This document shows, piece by piece, positions 15,622 through 23,369 of a stretch of DNA of 48,124 bases. Numbering within the stretch: position 1 is the first letter of the stretch; every line of letters begins with the position of its first letter. Source of the stretch: Clostridia bacterium (GTDB taxonomy: Bacteria; Bacillota; Clostridia; Christensenellales; Aristaeellaceae); assembly GCA_017541205.1 (NCBI GenBank), contig JAFXZO010000091.1, forward strand, positions 1 to 48,124, read 5' to 3'. Made by a program: the position numbers and the translations under genes. The notes under the pieces are model-generated. The model made no database searches, had not been told where the DNA came from, and saw only the letters and a program-made list of their open reading frames with translations.

Positions 15622-16442
15622 TGGTCGTTCCTTGATGATTCGGCGGCCCGGAACAGGCTGTCCATGGGGCGGCACAGGCGGTTGGGAATGATCGGGCGTT
15701 CCAGCCAATGGGACTGCGAGGCTTCCACCGTCTGGGTGAAGGAGGGGCGGACGAACTTGACGCGCCGGACCACCCGCCCGTTTTCTTCCACTTTGATATA
15801 GAGTCCTTCCATGGTGCGGCTATGGTCCGTTTCCCTTGCGATGCGCTCCGGGTCCTGCCCCGCGCGCAGGGCGGCCAGGCGGAGAGCGTCAAGATGCGAG
15901 GCGGTGATATACGCGGAATCGCCCAGCAGGGGAAGGATCTGCCCGAGCCGTTCAAACGTTCCTTCCCGGAGGACGCGCACGGAGCTGACCCCGATCGGAT
16001 CGGTGAGCTTCAGGCGGCTTTCCGTGTCCAGGAACGCGCCGGTTTCCCGGTCGAGCAGATCAAAGGCCATGAAATAATGCGGCAGCGCGTCGTAGAAGAC
16101 GGTGTGCTTGGCGTACATCCATTCGCCGTACAGGACATAGCGGGAGCCGAGGACCGCATACAGCTGATCCCGCTTCACCGCCGCCCACTGCTTGAAAAGC
16201 TGGTAATGCTTTTCGCGGTAGCCGCCCGTCAGAAAATGCCCGCGGCTCTGCAAATAAAGCCGCCCGGCCGGGTCAAAGGATACGGCGCTGTTGGCGCCGT
16301 CGATCTTTTCCTCGATCACCAGACGCCGCCCGGCGATTTCCGAAAAGGGCACCTGGGATAAATCTTCGTCCCCCGGCTGCAATTGGCTTCCCTCCAGATG
16401 GGGCGTGCGGGGGTATTTGATGATTTTGTATTCGCAGTCCAT
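15618..16442 (-). CDS. ATP-dependent RNA ligase family protein
   Basis: A 274-residue nucleotidyltransferase-type ligase that would seal 3'-OH/5'-PO4 RNA ends through an enzyme-AMP intermediate. Motif I is VIEEKIDGANSAV with the nucleotide-attaching Lys46; motif Ia is LQSRGHF (66-68 SRG); motif III VLYGEWMYAKH (106-110) and IIIa YFMAFDLLD; motif IV MEGLYIK (212-217); motif V RRVKFVR (227-231). No separate OB-fold or large C-terminal domain is evident, so it is a compact Rnl2/T4-like or RNA-ligase-domain type; DNA as substrate cannot be excluded. It lies 6 bases after the methyltransferase gene and overlaps the HD-kinase start, so the three are one operon. Confidence 0.85.
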   Translation of the reverse strand: MDCEYKIIKYPRTPHLEGSQLQPGDEDLSQVPFSEIAGRRLVIEEKIDGANSAVSFDPAGRLYLQSRGHFLTGGYREKHYQLFKQWAAVKRDQLYAVLGSRYVLYGEWMYAKHTVFYDALPHYFMAFDLLDRETGAFLDTESRLKLTDPIGVSSVRVLREGTFERLGQILPLLGDSAYITASHLDALRLAALRAGQDPERIARETDHSRTMEGLYIKVEENGRVVRRVKFVRPSFTQTVEASQSHWLERPIIPNRLCRPMDSLFRAAESSRNDQ

Positions 16443-16448
16443 GTTTCC

Positions 16449-17120
16449 CTATCCTTTTTTCGCGAAGAGCACAAGATGGCCGGGCACGCCGTCAAAACGG
16501 AGGCTTTGGCACCCCGCCGCCTCAAAAAGCGCGGTCAGAGAATCCTTGGAAAAAAGATGGATATGCTCGGGATTGCTGTCCGGCTTGCTGGGCACGGTGA
16601 GCACGACGAAGCGGCGGGCGAGGCGCACGGCGCTGCGCACCGCGGCCGCGGCGTCCGGGATATGCTCCAGGACCTCCAGCATCGTTACCACGTCGAACGC
16701 GCCGTCTTCCTCCGCGCAGGCGCAAATGTTTTCCCGAAGAACAGTCAGCTCATCCACGCCGCCAAGGCGCACGGCGTCCAGCAGCGCGGCCCTGCTGTCC
16801 GAAATTTCCATGCTGGCGACCGGAACGGACGGAAACTGCCGCAGGAAAGGAAACAAAAATACGCCGCGCCCGCTGCCCACATCCAGGAGGCTTTCCGGGG
16901 AAACGGCCCTGAGAAAGCCCAGCACCGTCCGCACCCTGGGCAATTCCTCAAAGCGCTTGAAATGGTGCAGCTTGACGTTTTCCGCGCGGGCGGCCTCCAT
17001 CAGCGCCAGGCATTCCGCGTCCGAAAGCGCGCTCAGCGGCTTTTCATACAACGGGCCCCGGCCGCGCAGCGTTCCGCGGATATAGGCCGCCGTAAAGGGA
17101 AGATCATAGCGTTCCGACAT
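16449..17120 (-). CDS. Class I SAM-dependent methyltransferase of the RNA-repair cassette
   Basis: A 223-residue Rossmann-fold methyltransferase. Motif I is LLDVGSGRG (78-86); acidic strand-2 end is SMEIS (Glu105); motif IV region is FDVVTMLEVLEH (Glu149, Glu152, His153); post-motif PEHIHLFSKDSL (His186, His188). The E-x-x-E-H plus a later His resembles the metal site of Hen1 RNA 2'-O-methyltransferases, but the same signature occurs in generic Methyltransf_11/23 enzymes, so the link is only suggestive. ATG 17120 is chosen for its GGAGG site; the frame is open further upstream into ispE. It begins 13 bases after ispE and 6 before the RNA ligase. Confidence 0.75.
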   Translation of the reverse strand: MSERYDLPFTAAYIRGTLRGRGPLYEKPLSALSDAECLALMEAARAENVKLHHFKRFEELPRVRTVLGFLRAVSPESLLDVGSGRGVFLFPFLRQFPSVPVASMEISDSRAALLDAVRLGGVDELTVLRENICACAEEDGAFDVVTMLEVLEHIPDAAAAVRSAVRLARRFVVLTVPSKPDSNPEHIHLFSKDSLTALFEAAGCQSLRFDGVPGHLVLFAKKG

Positions 17121-17133
17121 GGCGTTTCCTCCG

Positions 17134-17973
17134 TCAAAGGGCCGTTTCCGTCCGGATGCAGGCGGGATACGCATCCTTTAGCGCAAGGAACGCCCGGTCC
17201 GCCGCATCGCCCGACGCGAACGCGCCGAACACCACCGAGCCGGACCCCGTCATCTGCGCGAAGGCCGCGCCAAGCGAATAAAGCTGATCCCGCGCCGCGG
17301 CGATGGCCGGCCTTAGGGGGATGGACGCGCTCTCCAGCACGTTCCCGGCGCACGCTCTGAGCGCGGAAAGATCGCCTTGCGCAAGCGCCCGCATGGCTTT
17401 TTCCGTATCGGGCCGTTTGTATTCGCCGCTATGGTACGCTTCAAACACTTCCTTGGTGGACAGCGCGCCGCAGGGCTGCACGAGCACCAGCGGAAAAACG
17501 CGGCTGAAAATGGGCGTCAGCCTTTCGCCGATGCCCTGCGCGCGCCGCGGCGCGTCATGCAGGCAAAAGGGGATGTCCGCGCCGAGCGTTTCCCCGATCT
17601 GGCATAGATCAGAAAACGACAGGCCCGCGCCCCACAGGGCGTTCAAGCCCTTGAGCGCCGCCGCCGCGTCCGCGCTGCCGCCGCCCAGGCCCGCGCCCAT
17701 GGGGATGCGCTTGACCAAACGCATTTTCGCGCCTTGGCTTAGGCCCGCTGCTTTTTGCAGCGCTCGGGCCGAGCGCAGCACCAGGTTGCTTTCATCCGCG
17801 GGCAGGCCGCTGCCGCCTTCTATGGAAAGGGAAAGCGCGTCCGCCTGTTCCATGGTCAGGGTGTCGTGCAGGGCAAGCGGCTGCATCAGCATGTCCAGCA
17901 GATGATAGCCGTCCGCCCGACGGCCCGTCACGTCCAGTGTCCAGTTGATTTTTGCGCGTGCTTCAAGCCTCAT
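17134..17973 (-). CDS. ispE: 4-diphosphocytidyl-2-C-methyl-D-erythritol kinase
   Basis: Fourth enzyme of the MEP isoprenoid pathway, a GHMP kinase that phosphorylates the 2-hydroxyl of CDP-ME with ATP. The 279 residues show the N-terminal ARAKINWTLDVTGRRADGYHLL, the ATP loop RIPMGAGLGGGSADAAA (residues ~88-104), ADIPFCL, and the C-terminal MTGSGSVVFGAF. The ATG follows GGAGG and starts 9 bases after the acyltransferase stop. It is the only housekeeping gene in this minus-strand run and the RNA-repair cassette follows it closely, so they may share a transcript. Confidence 0.95.
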   Translation of the reverse strand: MRLEARAKINWTLDVTGRRADGYHLLDMLMQPLALHDTLTMEQADALSLSIEGGSGLPADESNLVLRSARALQKAAGLSQGAKMRLVKRIPMGAGLGGGSADAAAALKGLNALWGAGLSFSDLCQIGETLGADIPFCLHDAPRRAQGIGERLTPIFSRVFPLVLVQPCGALSTKEVFEAYHSGEYKRPDTEKAMRALAQGDLSALRACAGNVLESASIPLRPAIAAARDQLYSLGAAFAQMTGSGSVVFGAFASGDAADRAFLALKDAYPACIRTETAL

Positions 17974-17982
17974 GGGAGCCTC

Positions 17983-19173
17983 CTATGCTTTCAGCCTTCC
18001 GCGGAGGCGGCGGGTGACGGGCAGCTCGAACAGGTAGGTCAGCAGCGTCGCCAGCAGGAGGGCCAGCAGATAGCAAAGCAGGGTATAGGTGACCTGCCAG
18101 GTAAAATCAGCCGCGCGCCAGGGCTCCTTTGAAGCGCTCGGCACCAGGCCCCATTTGCGGATCCGGACCGCCAGCAGCTGGTGGTAAATATAAAATTGGT
18201 AGGAAACGGACGCAAGGAACCGCATGACCCGGTTGCCAAGCGCGAACCGGAAGGCGGCGCACGAAAACGAAATGCAAACGCAAAAGCACGAAAGCATGAG
18301 CGTCAGCGGGAAGCGGCGCGTCATCTGGCCCAAACGGATCGCCTGGGATTCGTAGAGCAAGACCTGCGCCTGAAGCAACGGAACGATCAGCGCCGCGCAA
18401 AAGCCGGCCATCACGGTAAAAAACAGGCGCGTGAAGCGGTCCTGCGGGCTGCCGAGCTTCTTTCGCAGCGCCGTGATCACGGCCGCGGCGGCAAAGCCCT
18501 GGGCGTACACATCCAGGAAGGCGGGCAGCTGGTTAAAATACATGCTGCTGTCCGGCTGCAGGGCGGCATAATAGCGGAAGGCCAGGGCCGCGGCGGTCAT
18601 CAGGCAGTAGGTGAGCGCCGGGAGCTTCCGAAAGCACCGGGACAAAAGCGGGAAGAGCAGATAAAACTGCATTTCCACCGCCAGCGTCCACAGCGCGCCG
18701 TTGATGGGCGAGCGGAAATACGTGAAGGGGAAGAGGTTGAACGTGAAGGTGAGGTGCGCGGCCAGGTCGAGGGCCGCTGCGGAAGCGTCCTGATACACGC
18801 CCTGCACGCAGGCGATCACGAACATGGGGAGAACGCACAAAAGATACGAGGGCAGGATGCGGATCAGCCGCCGCTTATAAAACGGCAGCGCCCTGGGCAG
18901 CTTGCTTCCCGCCTGGGCATAGGGCAGGTACAGCAGCAGGCCCGATAAAAGCAGCATCCCATCCACCCACACATACCCGGTGCACGACAAAAAAGCCAGG
19001 CTGATGTTTACGCTGCCGAGCTCGATCCTGGGAAACAGCCAGCCCTGCTGCCAGAAATGGTACCAGGCGACCAGGGCAACGCAAATCACCCGGACGCCGT
19101 CCAGCACGTCGATATGCCTGAGGTCCGGGGCTTCGCGGTATGGCCGGAAAAAGGAATAAACTTTTTGTTCCAT
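17983..19173 (-). CDS. Acyltransferase family 3 membrane protein
   Basis: A 396-residue integral membrane protein with about ten helices. The N-terminal HIDVLDGVRVICVALVAWYHFWQQ carries the family's Arg and His, followed by GYVWVDGMLLLSGLLLYLPYA and FYKRRLIRILPSYL, typical of acyltransferase 3 (OafA-like) enzymes that O-acetylate cell-surface sugars. The GALWTLAVEMQFYLLFPLL segment is also characteristic. It starts 6 bases after the TPR gene stop. The acceptor is unknown. Confidence 0.85.
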   Translation of the reverse strand: MEQKVYSFFRPYREAPDLRHIDVLDGVRVICVALVAWYHFWQQGWLFPRIELGSVNISLAFLSCTGYVWVDGMLLLSGLLLYLPYAQAGSKLPRALPFYKRRLIRILPSYLLCVLPMFVIACVQGVYQDASAAALDLAAHLTFTFNLFPFTYFRSPINGALWTLAVEMQFYLLFPLLSRCFRKLPALTYCLMTAAALAFRYYAALQPDSSMYFNQLPAFLDVYAQGFAAAAVITALRKKLGSPQDRFTRLFFTVMAGFCAALIVPLLQAQVLLYESQAIRLGQMTRRFPLTLMLSCFCVCISFSCAAFRFALGNRVMRFLASVSYQFYIYHQLLAVRIRKWGLVPSASKEPWRAADFTWQVTYTLLCYLLALLLATLLTYLFELPVTRRLRGRLKA

Positions 19174-19179
19174 GCTGGT

Positions 19180-22008
19180 TCAGTCTTTTGTATCCTCTTT
19201 GACCACCGTCATGCGGTACATCGTCTTTTGCTTCACGCTGCGCAGGTTCAGGTGGGTATCGCTGTGGGATACGATCTCATAGGCGTACGCCGTTTCATCG
19301 GGCCTGTCGCCGACATTGAGGGCATACATATTGGGCACGGTGTAATAGTATTCGCGCCCGCCGATGGAGCAGGTGCCGTCCTCCCGGAATTCCATCACCA
19401 TATCGCCCTTTTCCGTCTGCCAAACGCCCATGATGCGGTAAACGGTCTTGTTCAGCCGGTAGGAGGATACATCCTTGTAATCCAGGATCTCTTTATAATA
19501 GACCAGCGCCTCAAAGGGCTTTTTCTGGCTGTAGAGTGAATTGGCGTATTGATAGCAGGCGTCCCTGTACATGGTGGGGATATCGGCGTATTCCTCGGTC
19601 AGGAATTCTCTGGACAGGGGGGCCAAAAGCCCCACGACCGTCTGATAGTCCTTTTGCTTCATGGCGTCCTTCGCGGCGGCGTAGGCTTCGGAATAGTAGC
19701 GGTCGGCGATGGTCTGGGCCTGCTGCTTGGCGTCCTGATAATCCCCGGCCTGGGCAAAGAGCGCGGCGGCGGCGGACAGATCGCCCGCTTCCAGCTTGGC
19801 CTTCGCGAGCTGGTAGGCCAGCGCCTGCTGCCTCTTTCTGGCGTCCTGATAGCCGGAAATGGAGGCGAACAGCTCCATCGCCCCTTCCAGATCGCCTTCG
19901 CTTTGCCTGTTCAGCGCGATTTCATAGACGCAGCCCTGGTATTGCTGCTTCGCGTCCTCATAATCCTCCAGGGCCTCGAAGATCGGCATGGCGGCCTCAT
20001 AATCGCCCTGGGCTTTGAGATCGAGCCCCAGCAGATACCGGGCCTGGTTCAGGTGCTCCTGGGCGTTCTGGTAATCCTCCATTTCGATGAGCATTTCAAT
20101 GGCCTGCTCATACTGCCCGTTATCCACCAGCGAGAGGGCGTAGCCGTAACGCGCGGCCTGAAGCTCTTCCTCGCTGTTTTGGTAATCGTTCAGCTGGGTC
20201 AGCAGCTCGATGGCCTCGGCGTAGCTTCGGCTGTTCATCTTTTCGATGGCGCGGGCGTAGAGGATGCGATTGGTCTGCTCCAGCGCGTCCTTGTAGGCGG
20301 GAATGGTCTGCAGCATGGAAAGGGCTTCGTCCTCTTTTCCTTCTTCCAGCAGGGCCATGGCCGGGCGGTACACGGCCTCCATTTTCGCCTGCTGCGCGCT
20401 TTCCAGATCCGGCGCCTTATCAAAGAAAGCGAGAGCGCCTTCGTAATCGTCCGCGCTGAGCAGCTCCATGCCCTGCTGATAATAGCATTCCTGCAGCAGC
20501 GTCTTGGAATCCTGATAGCCCGAGATTTTTTCCAGCATTTCCGCGGCGCGCGCATATTCCCCCTCGCCCATCAGGGCGACGGCGGGGGCGTACAGGCAGG
20601 CGGCGGCGCGGCGGTACGCGTCCGAATAATCGCCGGCGAGCAGGAAATATTCCGCGGCCTTGTCATAATCCGCGTCGCCGAAATATTTTTCGCCCGCGCT
20701 GTAATACGCCTTCTGCAATTGCAGGGGCGAATCGCGGTATTCGCCCAGCTGCAGGTAGTATTCGATGGCCTCCAGGGGCTTTCCCGCGGCCAGGGCTTCC
20801 CCGGCGGGCAGATACAGGCATTCCGTCGCGTTGACGGCGGCGTTCTGATAGCCGCCCAGCGCCAGGAATTTTTCGCGGGCAGCGGCGTAGTCCTTGCTGT
20901 TCATCAGGGACATGGCCCATTCGTATTTCGCCTGGGTCCGTTTGGCGCGGGAATCGCTGTAATTGGGGATCTGCTCGTACATGCTGATCGCGTCCGCCCA
21001 GTTGCCGGCGCTCAGCAGCTTTTCGGCGTAGAGATAGCGCGCCTCCAGGGCCTTTTGCGCGCTGTCCTTGTAATCACCCAGGGCGTCAAAGGCGTTCCAC
21101 GCGGCGCGAAGGGAGGTATAGGTGCCGCCGTTCAGGGCGGAGGCGGCGGCGCGGTAATCGCACTCCAGCGCGAGGTCCGCGCAGTCCCGGTAATCCTCCA
21201 GGGCCAGGAACTGTTCCTTGGCCGAATCGTACTGCCCGTTTTCCAGGGCGCGGTTGGCCATGTAATATTTATAGTAGGGGATGCCGTGGAAATAGACGCC
21301 GTACGCGGCCCCGGCGAGCAGCAAAACGGTGATGAGCGTGGTGAGGATGATCCTGCGGCGGCGGCGGCGCTTTCTGTCGGCGGCTTCCTTGGCGGCGGCG
21401 GTCTGGCGCGCGAGCTCGCGCTCCCGCCGCTGTTCCTCCTCCAGCACGCTTTGGCGGTCGAATACGATCTTGCCGATGGCGGCTTCGTTCAGCTTGGTGA
21501 AGATTTCGTGCTTGTCCCGGTGGCAGCGGCGGCATTCATCCTCGCGCGCGGCGTTGGGCCTGCCGCATACGCAGACCCATACGCTGCCCTGATCGCTGGG
21601 AAAGCAGGACGCGTCGCGCCCGGCCAATTCCTGCATCACCACCAGCTGCGGCCCGCTGAGCACGGGCGAGGGGCGGTATTCGGACATGGAGGCGACGCCG
21701 CGGCGCCAAACGGTGCCATCCTCATACCAGACCTTTTCGATCAGCACCTCCAGATCCTGGGCCTGCGCCCCCTCCTCCACGGCAAGGGACGCCTCGAACG
21801 CGTGATGCGCAAGGCCTTCCAGGCCCTGCACCCTTTCCACATGGCGGGCGTAGCGCTCGCCCTCTCCGTTATAGCAGAGCACGCAAAACTGGACGCTGCC
21901 GACGTCCTTTTCGGAGAGGTTATAGATTTGCATGGTCAGGATGGGATATTCCGGCGTGGGCATTTTGCAATGCCATAATTCAATGGGACAGGTCAAATCG
22001 ATCCGCAT
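19180..22008 (-). CDS. Zinc-ribbon, single-span protein with about fifteen TPR-like repeats
   Basis: 942 residues. The first ~140 form a beta-rich cytoplasmic domain of unknown type. A small zinc ribbon follows (VCVCGRPN...CRRCH, about 143-163), then a charged helix (EEEQRRERELARQ) and, after RKRRRRRR, one transmembrane helix (ILTTLITVLLLAGAAYGVYF, ~220-240). The remaining ~590 residues outside hold tandem ~36-residue helical repeats with the recurrent end motif YxD(S/A/C), such as YKDS, YSDS, YQNA, YRDS, YQDA. A final ~85-residue lipocalin-like beta domain (WQTEKGDMVMEFREDGTCSI) ends the protein. ATG has GGAGG upstream. It may sense or scaffold envelope components; no enzyme motif is seen. 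The repeats resemble Sel1/TPR superhelices of Clostridia proteins. Confidence 0.75.
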   Translation of the reverse strand: MRIDLTCPIELWHCKMPTPEYPILTMQIYNLSEKDVGSVQFCVLCYNGEGERYARHVERVQGLEGLAHHAFEASLAVEEGAQAQDLEVLIEKVWYEDGTVWRRGVASMSEYRPSPVLSGPQLVVMQELAGRDASCFPSDQGSVWVCVCGRPNAAREDECRRCHRDKHEIFTKLNEAAIGKIVFDRQSVLEEEQRRERELARQTAAAKEAADRKRRRRRRIILTTLITVLLLAGAAYGVYFHGIPYYKYYMANRALENGQYDSAKEQFLALEDYRDCADLALECDYRAAASALNGGTYTSLRAAWNAFDALGDYKDSAQKALEARYLYAEKLLSAGNWADAISMYEQIPNYSDSRAKRTQAKYEWAMSLMNSKDYAAAREKFLALGGYQNAAVNATECLYLPAGEALAAGKPLEAIEYYLQLGEYRDSPLQLQKAYYSAGEKYFGDADYDKAAEYFLLAGDYSDAYRRAAACLYAPAVALMGEGEYARAAEMLEKISGYQDSKTLLQECYYQQGMELLSADDYEGALAFFDKAPDLESAQQAKMEAVYRPAMALLEEGKEDEALSMLQTIPAYKDALEQTNRILYARAIEKMNSRSYAEAIELLTQLNDYQNSEEELQAARYGYALSLVDNGQYEQAIEMLIEMEDYQNAQEHLNQARYLLGLDLKAQGDYEAAMPIFEALEDYEDAKQQYQGCVYEIALNRQSEGDLEGAMELFASISGYQDARKRQQALAYQLAKAKLEAGDLSAAAALFAQAGDYQDAKQQAQTIADRYYSEAYAAAKDAMKQKDYQTVVGLLAPLSREFLTEEYADIPTMYRDACYQYANSLYSQKKPFEALVYYKEILDYKDVSSYRLNKTVYRIMGVWQTEKGDMVMEFREDGTCSIGGREYYYTVPNMYALNVGDRPDETAYAYEIVSHSDTHLNLRSVKQKTMYRMTVVKEDTKD

Positions 22009-22081
22009 GGAAACGCCTCCGTCTGCGGCTCATGGATCCGCGAAAAAATCATATTCTCAGGTGCCGGCCCAACAGGCGGAA

Positions 22082-23272
22082 TCAAACGACGGTCAGGATC
22101 ATTTCATCCAGGATGCCGTCGGTAAAGGACAGGTGGAAGCGGACGGTCCGGCCGTCTTCCAGGGCCAGGGCGTACTGGATCTCCGCGCCGTAGGCGTTAT
22201 AGCTGAGCACGCCGAAGGGGGCCTGCTGCCCGTCGCCGTAGAGCAGGAAGACGCCGTCGCCCGTCATTTCCAGCGCGTGGCGGAAGCGGTTGAGCACGCT
22301 GTCCATGGTATCGCCGACGCGCACGCCGCGGGGGCCTTCCAGGGTTTCGGAGGTCACGGTGAGCACCTTCTGGTGGATCTCGTTCCTGTTTTCATCGTAC
22401 ACCAGCAGCAGGGAAATGCCTTCCCAATCCATCTGGCGGAGCGCGTGGGGGACAGCGCCCGTCTGATCGTCGCTCCAGGCGTCGCCAAGGGCTTCGCCCA
22501 GGGTTTCCAGGGCGGTTTCGGGCGTCAGGTCCAGCAGGTCCGTGCCCAGAAGATCCGCCGTGCGCAGCCCCAGGTCTTCCCGCACGAAGGGCTCCAGCGC
22601 CCCGCTTTCATCCGTGGGATACGCGAAATACTCCCTGTTTTCCTGGATGGCGGCGATTTCGTTGATTTGCCCGAGCGCCTCCTCCTGCGGGATCAGCTTG
22701 TCCATATCCTCGATGGAGATGGCGAAAACCATGCCGTCCCTGATCTCATAGCGCACGCGGCAGCAGATCACCTCGTCCGCCTGCCAGAAATAAACCGCAT
22801 GCACCACCTGGGTCACCCGCTGGCCGTCGCGCAGCAGATAACCGGCCGTCACTTCAGGCTGCTCGCCGCGCACATACAGCGCAGCGTCATAATAGGAGCC
22901 GTAAAGGCCGGGGTTATCGTTTGGGTAGGCGGCGAGCAGCTCATCCAGGGACGCGCCGATCAGAAGGCCTCTGGGGTCTTCCTGGCCCATGGCCAGCTCC
23001 GCGCCGAGCACGGCGGTGGTTTCCGTCAGCGTTTCCTCGGCGATCTGGAGGGAGCCGCCGGCAAATATCGCCTGCATGGGGCCGCCCTCTTCCAGGCTTA
23101 CCACGGTGCCAAGATCAGGGTCCGCCAGCGCGGAGGCGACCAGCTTGGTCAGGTAGATCTGCATTTCTTCATACGTCAGCGCAGGGCTTTCCTCGGCTTC
23201 GGGCACGTTTTCCGCCAGGGCGGGGGAAGCGAGCAGCAAGAGCGCCAGCAGCAGGGATAACATTTTTTTCAT
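22082..23272 (-). CDS. Secreted protein of unknown function
   Basis: 396 residues with a clear signal peptide (KKMLSLLLALLLLASPALA, cleavage before ENVPEAEE). The mature part is acidic and has no lipobox or membrane anchor. Two similar halves may exist: each contains a segment of the type RGLLIGASLDELLAAYPNDNPGLYG and RGVRVGDTMDSVLNRFRH, a recurrent G-x-T/S-x-D-x-(L/V)-(L/A) pattern found in secreted Clostridia proteins, followed by a beta-rich region. I do not recognise a family. The ribosome site is AAGGAG. It lies between the nucleoside phosphorylase and the repeat protein. Confidence 0.7.
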   Translation of the reverse strand: MKKMLSLLLALLLLASPALAENVPEAEESPALTYEEMQIYLTKLVASALADPDLGTVVSLEEGGPMQAIFAGGSLQIAEETLTETTAVLGAELAMGQEDPRGLLIGASLDELLAAYPNDNPGLYGSYYDAALYVRGEQPEVTAGYLLRDGQRVTQVVHAVYFWQADEVICCRVRYEIRDGMVFAISIEDMDKLIPQEEALGQINEIAAIQENREYFAYPTDESGALEPFVREDLGLRTADLLGTDLLDLTPETALETLGEALGDAWSDDQTGAVPHALRQMDWEGISLLLVYDENRNEIHQKVLTVTSETLEGPRGVRVGDTMDSVLNRFRHALEMTGDGVFLLYGDGQQAPFGVLSYNAYGAEIQYALALEDGRTVRFHLSFTDGILDEMILTVV

Positions 23273-23369
23273 GGTTTGCTCTCCTTATATTGTTGCCGTT
23301 CACGGGCTTTGATGGGGATCATGCGGCGAGAGGAACGCGGGAAAAAACCGAAAAGGGGAAGGCCGCTCG

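Noticed and set aside
19549..21978. Plus-strand open frame of about 809 codons opposite the TPR-like gene
   Set aside because: Shadow of the repeat protein; composition is repetitive and without any family match, while the minus frame has a clear repeat pattern and ribosome site.
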